From Nitrobacter sp. Nb-311A (GTDB lineage Bacteria; Pseudomonadota; Alphaproteobacteria; Rhizobiales; Xanthobacteraceae): 64,000 nt of DNA. Position numbers and translations under genes: made by a program. This document shows, one piece after another, positions 25,525-34,571 of the stretch (position 1 is the stretch's first letter; each line of letters begins with the position of its first letter). The notes under the pieces were generated by a model. That model did not search any database. It was given only the letters and a program-made list of their open reading frames with translations, and had not been told where the DNA came from. Location of the stretch: the NCBI RefSeq assembly GCF_000152905.1, contig NZ_AAMY01000005.1:1-64000 (forward strand). Direction: 5' to 3'.

Positions 25525-28500
25525 CTACGGCGTGATGATATTGAAGGCGCTGGCGGGCGCCGGAAAATCCGTGTGTTGAAGAGTTTCGCCGGCGGTGATG
25601 TTGCCCATATAAGGCCCGGGCATACCGTTGAAATTCACCGAAAAGTAACGGCGCGTCGTCGCCTTGATGTGATTGCCCGACACGCTCGCGGCACGTCCCG
25701 TCAGCGAGACCGTGGCGCGACGCTCGTCACGCTCGCGCGGCGAGACGTGCATGCAGTAGTTCTGGTCGAACAAAACCCTTTCGAAGCGGATGACGGCCGT
25801 ATCCGTCTTACCGTCGCGAAGTTCGACCAGGGCCGTCTGACCGGTGCCGATGAATTTATTGTTCTGGATCTGAATGGCATAGCCGATGACCAGGTTGTCG
25901 CTGATCTCCCACTCCAGCCAGCCGCGCATGGCGAGGGCGCGATCCTCGCGGCTCGGGTCGCGATTCAAGGCATTCGAATAGGTCACGAGATTATTGCTGA
26001 CACGCGCTTCAAGGATCAGATCGCCATAGATGCCGTAATCGGCGTCCGTGGTGGCCGGGACCTCCGGAAGTGATCCCGTGTTCATGATTTCATTGCCCAC
26101 CACATGGGCTTCGCCCGCCACATACATCAGCGCGATCGCGCGCGCCGTCTGGGTCATGGCGCGGCCGCAGGCGACGACACGGTTGTCGATGATCTCGCAG
26201 CGGCCGATGATCAGCAAGGTCGCCACGCCCCAGGTTTCCAGGTCATTGATCCTGTTGCCCACGATCGCCGGCCCCCATTCGCGCAGCAGCGAAATCCCCG
26301 ACTGCCCGCCGCGGATGTCATTCCCGGCGATCCTGTTCTGGTTGCCGTCGATCAGAAACACGGCGGCGGCGACGGAATCAAAGCGATTGCCCGCGAAAAG
26401 CGAACTGCGCAGCCGAGTGCCGAGTATGCCGTAACCCAAACCAAACCCGGCGAGGACATTGTCTTTCACCACGAGGTCGCCTGCTCCAATCGCAAACAGC
26501 CCGTGCTGCACGCCGGACATGATGTTGCCCGTCACGACACATCCGAGGACAGGGATGTCCTTGTCGTCGACGGTCGTGCCGATTCGGATCGCGACGGGGC
26601 CGCTGGCGTCAAAGTCCTTGTTGCCGGAGATCAGCGTATTGCCTGTCACCCCGCAGAGTGAGCCGGTGATACGGATCCCGCTGAAGAAGCGGTTGCGGTA
26701 GCGTATCTTGTTGCCGGCAATCGTGCACAGGTCGGCGGCGCAGTCGATGCCCGGGAGCACGGCGGTGGTGCTGAAGGAGTCCGCCAGCAGCGGCATCTCG
26801 ACGAGGTTGTCGGTGATGATCGACTGATCGGCCCGAGAGCCGGCGAGCTTGTAGGGGTCGTCGTTGACGACGATGCCGAGCAGGGCGCCCTCAACGAGAT
26901 TGCGGGTGATCCGGCAAGCAAAGGCAGAGCGCTGGATAAGAATGCCGGCAAGGCCGGGCGTGCCGTCCTCGCCCCGGCCGAGATTGAGATCGATGACATT
27001 GCCGTCGGCGCAAAGCGCCTGGCACCGTTCGACGACCCAGATGCCGGTCGACACGTGATCGATACGGCAACTCAGGATGCTGACATGATCCGAGCCGATG
27101 ATCGTGAGACCCGTAACCTGGCGGTCTTTGATGCTACGCATGGCGCAGTGGGCGATGCGGATATTGGCGGCGAGGTTGACGGTCACCACGCCTTGCTCCG
27201 GATCGTGGATGGCAACGGCTTCGAAGACGATGCCGAGAACATCGACGCCGTCGACCAGCGCCCCCGCGGGATTGCCGATAACGAGCGCTGATCCGACATC
27301 GTCGATGCGGACGGTCGTGCCCGGGCTTTCGGCCTTCAGCACGATGTTGCCGCGCGCGATGCGCAACGGGGCGCGGATCATATGGAGGCCGGTCTTGAGG
27401 CAGACACAACCTCCCTGCGGCGGAAGGGCGTCGATGCCCGCCTGGATATCCTCGCCCGGCCTGACGATGATCGTGCAGCAGCAATCGCCAGCGTCTTGCA
27501 CGGGCGGCGGCGGGCGGCAGTCGGAAACCGTCGGGTTAGCCGTGCCGAGTCCCGTGATTGCCGCGATCTGCACATAATGATGCTGGATGCCGCGCGGCGG
27601 CGCCGCGGTCAGTATCTCGATCTCGGCGGTGGCCGTTCGCGCCCAGAACACCCAGTAATCGCCGGTTCGGAATGAGCCGCCGACGGGATCGGCGGCAAAG
27701 CGAATCTCGATCCCGGCCTCGATGGCGATCGGTCCCGCCGCCGTGGTGATCAGGCCGCTTGTGGGATCGAGTCCGGGATTGGCGGCGGCCGTCTGATCCC
27801 ATTTCTGGATCCGCGTATGGCGAGCCGAGACCTCATCATCATTCGCTCCAAAGGCTCGCGCCCCGGCCGAAGGGATGGCCCGGTCCAGCACGATACGCAG
27901 GTTGGCGTCGTCGATATCGGCAACCATGGCCATTTCGCCTGGCTCGCCCATGAGTTCGCGATGGTCGTCGGTGACGGTCACCCAGTCGCCGATCTGAAAG
28001 CGCATGAACTGGTCGCGGCCGATACGGTTGACAGCAAGCGTCGTCTGGGTGCCGCTCACCCCGATCGAGCGCACGACCGAGACGATGCTCCCGTTGTCCC
28101 TGGACCATTTGAAGCTGGCGGCGCCGAGCGGCCCCCCTTCATGGACCTCGATCCGATACAGACGATTTTCCAGCCCGCGATAGCCGCCGACGGGAGGCAG
28201 GATGCAGGGATCGTCGGGATCCGGCGGCGCAATGGCTGCGGTCGTCAATCGGCCCGCAGACGGTGGTTCTCCGATATCGGCGCCGCAAGCGGCTCTGTCG
28301 CGCGGATCGATGCGCAGTTGCCAGACGGTCTGGATGCGGGTCGTGGTATCGGCTCCGCCGAGAGCCACATCGAGCAGCGTGGGTTCCTCGATGTAGGTGA
28401 CCTCGCGCTCCCACACGTCGAGATAGACGACCACATCTCCCTGCGGCAGCGGTTCGGCGAGCGGTGTCGGTAGAAAGGGCTGAGTGAGATAGGTGGCGTT

Positions 28501-28791
28501 TTCTCCCTCGAAGGCTTCGATCTGGATGCCATCGACGTACAAGCGCCCTGTCCCGATCGAAAGATCCAGCGGCGGGCCGGGAATGAGCCCGACCAGAAAG
28601 GCATCCGGGCTTATCGAATAGGGAATGCCGAGGGGGCCGAACATGTCGAGGGTCGTGGTGCGCTGACGGCGCTTGAGGATGTCGATCTCCTCGTTCCAGT
28701 CGGAATCGAGTTGGACTCGGCCCTGCTGCATCAGAACGCCGGAATAGCGCTTCAGAGGATCGAATCCGAACCTCGTATAATCGCCACTCAT
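25525..28791 (-). CDS. DUF6519 / right-handed beta-helix protein, tail-fibre-like
   Basis: 1088 residues from ATG 28791 with GAGGGAG upstream. N-terminal DUF6519 region opening MSGDYTRFGFDPLKRYSGVL and QLDSDWNEEIDILKRR (about 1-430). After a Cys-rich linker (DCCCTIIV) there is a long run of short N-rich repeats such as IRIAHCAMRSI, CRITRNLVEGALLGIVVNDD, VTGNTLISGNKDF and AGNRFDSVAAAVFLIDGNQN, typical of a parallel beta-helix (about 450-1000). Such proteins serve as tailspikes or fibres in contractile systems; a surface-binding role is inferred. Confidence 0.8.
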   Translation of the reverse strand: MSGDYTRFGFDPLKRYSGVLMQQGRVQLDSDWNEEIDILKRRQRTTTLDMFGPLGIPYSISPDAFLVGLIPGPPLDLSIGTGRLYVDGIQIEAFEGENATYLTQPFLPTPLAEPLPQGDVVVYLDVWEREVTYIEEPTLLDVALGGADTTTRIQTVWQLRIDPRDRAACGADIGEPPSAGRLTTAAIAPPDPDDPCILPPVGGYRGLENRLYRIEVHEGGPLGAASFKWSRDNGSIVSVVRSIGVSGTQTTLAVNRIGRDQFMRFQIGDWVTVTDDHRELMGEPGEMAMVADIDDANLRIVLDRAIPSAGARAFGANDDEVSARHTRIQKWDQTAAANPGLDPTSGLITTAAGPIAIEAGIEIRFAADPVGGSFRTGDYWVFWARTATAEIEILTAAPPRGIQHHYVQIAAITGLGTANPTVSDCRPPPPVQDAGDCCCTIIVRPGEDIQAGIDALPPQGGCVCLKTGLHMIRAPLRIARGNIVLKAESPGTTVRIDDVGSALVIGNPAGALVDGVDVLGIVFEAVAIHDPEQGVVTVNLAANIRIAHCAMRSIKDRQVTGLTIIGSDHVSILSCRIDHVSTGIWVVERCQALCADGNVIDLNLGRGEDGTPGLAGILIQRSAFACRITRNLVEGALLGIVVNDDPYKLAGSRADQSIITDNLVEMPLLADSFSTTAVLPGIDCAADLCTIAGNKIRYRNRFFSGIRITGSLCGVTGNTLISGNKDFDASGPVAIRIGTTVDDKDIPVLGCVVTGNIMSGVQHGLFAIGAGDLVVKDNVLAGFGLGYGILGTRLRSSLFAGNRFDSVAAAVFLIDGNQNRIAGNDIRGGQSGISLLREWGPAIVGNRINDLETWGVATLLIIGRCEIIDNRVVACGRAMTQTARAIALMYVAGEAHVVGNEIMNTGSLPEVPATTDADYGIYGDLILEARVSNNLVTYSNALNRDPSREDRALAMRGWLEWEISDNLVIGYAIQIQNNKFIGTGQTALVELRDGKTDTAVIRFERVLFDQNYCMHVSPRERDERRATVSLTGRAASVSGNHIKATTRRYFSVNFNGMPGPYMGNITAGETLQHTDFPAPASAFNIITP

Positions 28792-28830
28792 GTTCTTGCT
28801 CCCTCGTTTGACCCCAACGGCCAAGGTTGG

Positions 28831-31074
28831 TCAGGTCACGTAGATCACGCCATAGTCCAGTCCGAACGGAAGATATTCACGCAACCGCAAGCGCAGATTG
28901 GCTTCGCGCTGCGGCTGCTTGAGGTGGCAGTAGACGCCCATTTCGGAGCCGTCCTCGGCGCCGCGAGCAATTTCCACAGGACCTCGAAGCGACAGCTGAA
29001 GATAGGCAGGCAGGCCATAGGCTTCGGCGCTGTATTCGGGCTTCAGCCTCAACCTGACGGCCGCGCGGATCGCGGCGCGCTGGGGATCGGTGAGCGGACC
29101 GTTGCGCGCCTCTTCCTCGGTTATCGCCTTGCGCTCGGCGAGATCGGGCTGGCAGCGGTATCGCCGCGGGGTCCGCGAGCCCGCGGGTACAAAGCTGAAG
29201 CGCACGCAGCCGGTCTGGACCCGATCGGCGCGTGCGAGTCCGTCGAAGATCGTCTCGGTAACGAAATCGAACTGGCGCGCCAGGCAGCGGCCGCGCAACG
29301 TGCAACGCTCGAGCCGCGCTGCGGGGCCGGGACTGTCGGCGGCGCCGGGACCGGCAACCGCATCACTGCCGAGCCCGTCGATGATGCTATCGAGCGCGGT
29401 CAGGCTCTCCGCATGAGGCGGCAGTCGGATGGGACCGCATATGGAAAAAGCAAGCTCCACACCAAGCTCCGTATTGGCTGGCGCGCCGGTCGGCAGGCTG
29501 GCAGCGGCGAGGATGCTCGGTTCAGGCGGATCAGGAGCGGCGGGCGGATCCTGTTCCGCGATCGACACGCCTGGCACCAGCGTCGAATGGAGCACGCACA
29601 GGCGGTGAAGCGATCCTTCGATCTCGATGCGCCCTTCGATCAGTAATCCGCCCAGGGTGAGGGCAAAATCGGGGCGATCGCCGCTGACAGCCAACGGTCC
29701 GCCGAGACGGAGATGCGGCCGGACACCGTCGGCCGCCTCGATCGCGAGCGTGGTTCCCGATTGCGGGCCGACTTGGGTGACATCGATGGCGATGGTCTCG
29801 GCATAGCTGCGATTATCGCGAATCCGGATAATGGCGTTGCGCTTGCCGTCGGCGGCCCATTGCGTGATGGCCGCGCCGAGTGTGGGGAAGGTCCCGGGTT
29901 GCCCGCTGTCATCGACGAACAGCATCTGCACGTCGGTTGTGAAATCGGGACGCGTAAGCCAGGCACGGCGGCGATAGGGGCCGCCGCCCAGATCAGCGGG
30001 GAAGCCGTAATGGTAGCTGACTTCCACGAGATTTGCCGGCATCAGGTCGGGGCCCAGCGTCAGGCGGCCTCTCGCGACGTCGACCGCGATATGATTCGTC
30101 GAAGGCTGCGACCAGACGGACAGATTGCGGCAAACGACCTGTTCCGGCTGGATAGGCACGCCGTCTACATGGACCATGAGGCTCGGGGCATCGGCGGCCT
30201 GCAAGGGCGGCTCCGCTTCGAACAGGCCGTAGAAATCCGCGATATGGCCGAAGAACCGGGCCGGACGGATCGGCTGAGGGACATGCAGTTCGGTTGCAAG
30301 CCCGGCCTCGTCGCCTTCACGCCGGCTGCGGCTGAACAGCGGCGCCGAGTTGCCGAGGGGACTGAAGTGGAACCGGAAATCGCCCGCCGCACCCAGACGA
30401 CGTGCCACGCCGCGCCTTAGGCCGTAAGCGCTGAGGCGCCAAAGGAAAAAGCCGATATTGCGGATATTGTGCCAGCCTTCATCCTGGGCGATCGGCCGCA
30501 CATCGACCGTATGCGCGATCTCGTCGAAGGCGCCGCCGAGCCGGTCCATACGCTCAACGCTGCGGATGTCGGGCGTGCGCAGCGCATGTGGGCGAAGATG
30601 ATTGCGAATCCATTGCGTCCAGCCGAGCAGTTCAAAAAACTCGACCGCATGGGCCGACCATCCGGTGACGTCGCGCGCCAGTTCCTCGAGCATGGGCAGG
30701 GTGCCCTTGCGGCGGCGGTAATAGATCGTCTTGGCGACGTCGGCGCGGGCCCGCAACGCGATCGGGGGCCTGAGGCTCGGGCCGGTCAGCGATTTGAAAA
30801 GCTCCGCCGCCGTATCGCCGTCCCTGACGCGGCTTTCGTCAAACAGGGGCACCGTACCGACAAGATCGCCGAGATAGGCCACGGCCCAGGGTTCACAGGT
30901 CTCGATGAAGGCGTTTTCGTAAAGCTGTCGGATATCTCCGTCGATGTGACCGGCCTGTTCGTCGATGATCGACAGCAGCGCTCTTAGCGGTTCGCCCTGG
31001 GCCGCATCCTTTTCGCGGATAAAAGCAGGCAGCAGTCCGTAGAGCTTATCCTGCGAGGCGTTGGAATAGCTCAT
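28831..31074 (-). CDS. Phage tail protein I-like baseplate protein (Afp12-like)
   Basis: 747 residues from ATG 31074; the previous stop is TGA one base upstream (TGAGATG), indicating coupling. N-terminal part has KLYGLLPAFIREKDAAQGEP, AYLGDLVGTVPLFD, YYRRRKGTLPMLEELARDVT and FFELLGWTQW, the signature of eCIS/phage tail protein I family members that link wedge to fibre. The C-terminal half is beta-rich (about 430-650). Lies between gpJ2 and the fibre-like gene, as expected. Confidence 0.78.
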   Translation of the reverse strand: MSYSNASQDKLYGLLPAFIREKDAAQGEPLRALLSIIDEQAGHIDGDIRQLYENAFIETCEPWAVAYLGDLVGTVPLFDESRVRDGDTAAELFKSLTGPSLRPPIALRARADVAKTIYYRRRKGTLPMLEELARDVTGWSAHAVEFFELLGWTQWIRNHLRPHALRTPDIRSVERMDRLGGAFDEIAHTVDVRPIAQDEGWHNIRNIGFFLWRLSAYGLRRGVARRLGAAGDFRFHFSPLGNSAPLFSRSRREGDEAGLATELHVPQPIRPARFFGHIADFYGLFEAEPPLQAADAPSLMVHVDGVPIQPEQVVCRNLSVWSQPSTNHIAVDVARGRLTLGPDLMPANLVEVSYHYGFPADLGGGPYRRRAWLTRPDFTTDVQMLFVDDSGQPGTFPTLGAAITQWAADGKRNAIIRIRDNRSYAETIAIDVTQVGPQSGTTLAIEAADGVRPHLRLGGPLAVSGDRPDFALTLGGLLIEGRIEIEGSLHRLCVLHSTLVPGVSIAEQDPPAAPDPPEPSILAAASLPTGAPANTELGVELAFSICGPIRLPPHAESLTALDSIIDGLGSDAVAGPGAADSPGPAARLERCTLRGRCLARQFDFVTETIFDGLARADRVQTGCVRFSFVPAGSRTPRRYRCQPDLAERKAITEEEARNGPLTDPQRAAIRAAVRLRLKPEYSAEAYGLPAYLQLSLRGPVEIARGAEDGSEMGVYCHLKQPQREANLRLRLREYLPFGLDYGVIYVT

Positions 31075-31075
31075 C

Positions 31076-34000
31076 TCACAGCGCCTCCACGACGGTGAGG
31101 CCGATATCGGTTTCCGGCGCTTCGATGAAGGCCTGCTCGGCCGGAAGAACGAAGGGTGGTGCAGGGCCGTCGAGGCCTGCGCGGGCGAAACGATCGATTT
31201 GAGCGAGCGGCGGCGTCGGCCGGGCAGGGAAGATGCGAATGTGGGGCTGGAGTGGTGCTGCGGTGACGGCTCGGATCGCAAGCTCCATCGGCGTGAGGTC
31301 GCCATATCCCTTGAGTTGGAAGACGTCGATATCGACCGCCGCCACCCCTTCGGCGGATTGGAGAGCCGCATAGATGCCGCTGAGAAAAACGGCTTCGCCC
31401 AGGCCCATTGTCTCGAACGCGAACAACGCCATGAGATGGGCCCTCGCCGTCGTTAGAACATGGTCCGCCTCGAAGGCCGGATCACGCTGCAGACGAGCGG
31501 ACACCACGATCGGCACCCGCGTGAGATTTGCGAGGAATAGCGGGTGGTTGATGTCCCGGGCGCTGTCCATGGCGGAATGCAGCGTCGCCAATGAGAGCGC
31601 CGATAGCCTGGCGCCGCCGGGGCCTGCGACCGTCACATGAACGGCCCGCTCCAATTCGCGCCAGACCCAGGTCACATGCGCGCGCTGGGCCAGGCCGGAG
31701 CTGGTCGCAATCGCGGTGAAATCCGCCAACGATACCGCGCGCCCGAAAGTGCGCACGGTGTTCGGGGCCGCATTGCGGGCATCGTCCCGCGCTTCGGGAT
31801 CAGCAGCGCCGTCGGCGGGCAACGGGTTTGTTACCGTGCGCAGGCCTACCGGGCGCTCCATGGCGATTTCGAGCTGGCCCGCCTTCATGAGGCCCTCAAG
31901 GCCGAGGCCGGTGCGGTAGCGGGCCACGACGTTGAGGGCACCCGACGGCAGCCTGGCGCCGGTCTTGCCATCGCCGAAGGTCACCACGGTTTCGCCCGTA
32001 TCGTTTTGCCGGGCGGTGTAGACCCGATCCTTGGGACCCTGGCCATAGAGACTGCCGACTTCCCGCCACAGCGCGTCATTGACACGGATATCGAGCATGG
32101 CCGTCCCGTCCAGCTTGCCAGCCTGCTGGAGATAGGTGAGTCCGGGCCGCGACAGCTTGAACTTCTGAAAGGCCTTTGCCGCCTCGCCGTGACCGAGCGG
32201 CTCGTCCCGCTGGGTTTCGCCATGGCTCGCCGCAGCTATATTGCCGATCAGGCGCGCGTTGGCGAAACCGGAGGGCAGGATGGGGCTGAAGTCCACGAAC
32301 AAATGGTCGGGCGCCTCGCCGGGGATGGCTGGCTGCAGGCTCGTCTTGCTGACTGTCGCGAGATGGTTGGCGGCGTCTGCGCGCAGCAGAATGCGCCGGC
32401 CCTTGGCGAGTTTGTCGAGCCCGGCGAGCGCGCCGGCTTTCTGTTCGGTTGTGAGGCGAAGAGCGATGCGGCCCTGTGTGGCGACAGCAGGATAGTCGTA
32501 GTCCCGGAACTGGATGTCGTCCTTCGAGAGGCGGTAGAGCGCCGTCTTGCGCCGGTCGGGAACCTCGCCGATTCCCTCGCCCAGACTGCGCCAGGCGGTC
32601 CAGCCACTCGACAGCAGCGCGCGATAAGCGATTGTGCCATCGCCACCGCGGGCATAAACATGAAGCCCGGTCCCATCACGCGCGGCCGCGGGCGGCGAGG
32701 AAAGCCGGCTCTCGAGCGGTATCCAATCACCCCAGGTGGGCCCGTTGCGGGCCCTATGCCAGAGACCGCCATCGACGCCGCGGCCCAGAATGTCGATTCG
32801 GTTGGGCCCATTCGCGACAATCGCAACCTCGCCTTCCAGCGCCCCGCTCAAATCCCGCCAATCGGACCATGTGGCGCCGTCGAAGCCCCGGTGCATGGCA
32901 TGGCCGTCGTCATTGAGGGCCACGACCTCCATGCGGTTCGGCGCGGTGGAGACGGCTGCCGGAGCGCTCGCCAGCACACCCTTAAGCGACGTCCAGCCGC
33001 TCCAGGTCACACCGTTCCAGCGGCGGTACCAGAGCGCCCGATCGGCGCCTCGCACGAACACCGCCAGTCCCGACCCGCCGACGGCGACCGGCGCCGGGGC
33101 GGAGGTGAGAACGCCGCCCAGCGAACTCCATGCGCCGGGTGTTCCTGCGGTCGCATCCAGTTGCCACAGCGCGAGGTCGAGGCCGCGGGCGAAGACGGTG
33201 ACGTTGCCGCCCGGACGGCTGACCGGTCGCGGCTCGCAGGTCAGTATTCCGCCATGATCGATCCACGCGCCGCCGCCGGGGAGAATGCGCTGACGGAGGC
33301 GTAGCGTCCGATCGCGGACGAAAATATCCATGCGGACCGCGGAAGGACTCACGCCGGTTACATCCGACGAGACGCCGTCGAGCGACGTATAGGTCCAGCG
33401 CCGGGGGATCGCGGCAGCGGGATCCAGCCGCAGCACGGCGCCGGATCCTGAGCGGGCAAAAACCTCGTGGCCGCCTGCGGCGTCGGCGATGACAACCGGC
33501 CGGCCGCGAATGGTCTGGCGCAAATGAAGATGGGTGACCGTGTCCTCGATTGTCCCGAGGTTCGTCGGAAGGTCTTCCGTCTTGATCACGCTGGCTGTCC
33601 GCAGCCTCGGACTTGCCGCAGGGCCCGCATCGACCAGCAACTGATCGCCGGCGGAGATGTCGGTGCGAGTGCCGTCCAGGGGATAGACGCTTTCGGCGGA
33701 CGCGAATGCCGCCACCACCGGTTTGGACACCCAGCTCGGCCACAGTACGGCCGGGGGCGACGCAGGAACATAGACATTGACCGCGCTCGGTGCATTGTGC
33801 CCGAAGAAGCGGAGCCTTCCTTCGAGCCTGGCGACGCGGGCGATGTCCGGACTCCAGCCAGCGGTCTGCACCGGTGGATCGAAGACGAGTGCTTCACCAT
33901 CGGCTCTCTGGCTGACGTTCGACACTACCTTTTCCTCGAGACCGCCGAGCCCGAACACGACAAGCCTGTCGCCGATCGCGAGACGCTCCGGCCGGGCCGA

Positions 34001-34570
34001 TAACGGACCGCCCGTGCCGCCGTCACGCAACGCATTGAACGGTGCTGGCACGCCGAAGGCCGGAACGTCATTGAGATCACCATGAGCAATGATCGGCTCG
34101 ATAGTCTCGAAGGTTTGCGGGCGCTCATCCTGCCCGGGTATGCTCATGACCTTGAGGCCTTTGCGAATCCGTGTCTCGGCGCCGGGGTCGAGGCCAAATT
34201 CCAGCAGGGTCTGCGCGGCAAGTCCGGGACGCATGCGATAGCCGATCAGCCGGGTCTGGCGCCGCACCGAGTCCCGCTCGCGGGCGGTGCGCAGATAAAG
34301 CTCATTGGCAATGCGCTCGTTATAGAACGTGAGCACGTCGCCCACGGCGGCGAACAACTCCATCATGGTGATCGCGTAGTCTTCGCTGTCGCGGCTGGTG
34401 AGCGCGGCCAATCCGGGCCTGGTGAAGATCGCCTCCAGCATGGTCTCGCGGAAGGTGGCGAAGGTTCCGATCCGATAGCTGATGGCCGAAAGCCCGGGAC
34501 GATTCCAGATCGCGATCGGCACGGAAGGGGCGGGCGAAGCGCAACAACTGCAGAAGTCCGGGCCAGACAT
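31076..34570 (-). CDS. Putative baseplate assembly protein (gpJ-like) with inserted PLL-type beta-propeller
   Basis: 1164 residues. N-terminal part typical of TIGR02243-like baseplate assembly proteins (DYAITMMELFAAVGDVLTFY, ERIANELYLRTARERDSVRR, RPGLAAQTLLEF) and C-terminal gpJ region (VVTFGDGKTGARLPSGALNV, RTFGRAVSLADFTAIATSSG, FLSGIYAALQSAEGV). Between them, about residues 368-675, are seven repeats of about 45 residues (for example LAVFVRGADRALWYR then WSGWTSLKGVLASAP), matching DUF346/PLL lectin blades. Starts one base after the gpJ1 stop. Confidence 0.85.
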   Translation of the reverse strand: MSGPDFCSCCASPAPSVPIAIWNRPGLSAISYRIGTFATFRETMLEAIFTRPGLAALTSRDSEDYAITMMELFAAVGDVLTFYNERIANELYLRTARERDSVRRQTRLIGYRMRPGLAAQTLLEFGLDPGAETRIRKGLKVMSIPGQDERPQTFETIEPIIAHGDLNDVPAFGVPAPFNALRDGGTGGPLSARPERLAIGDRLVVFGLGGLEEKVVSNVSQRADGEALVFDPPVQTAGWSPDIARVARLEGRLRFFGHNAPSAVNVYVPASPPAVLWPSWVSKPVVAAFASAESVYPLDGTRTDISAGDQLLVDAGPAASPRLRTASVIKTEDLPTNLGTIEDTVTHLHLRQTIRGRPVVIADAAGGHEVFARSGSGAVLRLDPAAAIPRRWTYTSLDGVSSDVTGVSPSAVRMDIFVRDRTLRLRQRILPGGGAWIDHGGILTCEPRPVSRPGGNVTVFARGLDLALWQLDATAGTPGAWSSLGGVLTSAPAPVAVGGSGLAVFVRGADRALWYRRWNGVTWSGWTSLKGVLASAPAAVSTAPNRMEVVALNDDGHAMHRGFDGATWSDWRDLSGALEGEVAIVANGPNRIDILGRGVDGGLWHRARNGPTWGDWIPLESRLSSPPAAARDGTGLHVYARGGDGTIAYRALLSSGWTAWRSLGEGIGEVPDRRKTALYRLSKDDIQFRDYDYPAVATQGRIALRLTTEQKAGALAGLDKLAKGRRILLRADAANHLATVSKTSLQPAIPGEAPDHLFVDFSPILPSGFANARLIGNIAAASHGETQRDEPLGHGEAAKAFQKFKLSRPGLTYLQQAGKLDGTAMLDIRVNDALWREVGSLYGQGPKDRVYTARQNDTGETVVTFGDGKTGARLPSGALNVVARYRTGLGLEGLMKAGQLEIAMERPVGLRTVTNPLPADGAADPEARDDARNAAPNTVRTFGRAVSLADFTAIATSSGLAQRAHVTWVWRELERAVHVTVAGPGGARLSALSLATLHSAMDSARDINHPLFLANLTRVPIVVSARLQRDPAFEADHVLTTARAHLMALFAFETMGLGEAVFLSGIYAALQSAEGVAAVDIDVFQLKGYGDLTPMELAIRAVTAAPLQPHIRIFPARPTPPLAQIDRFARAGLDGPAPPFVLPAEQAFIEAPETDIGLTVVEAL

Positions 34571-34571
34571 G

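Noticed and set aside
31637-33304. Long open frame of 555 codons on the plus strand opposite gpJ2
   Set aside because: Antisense shadow of a high-GC gene, with Arg/Ala/Gly-rich random composition and no ribosome site.
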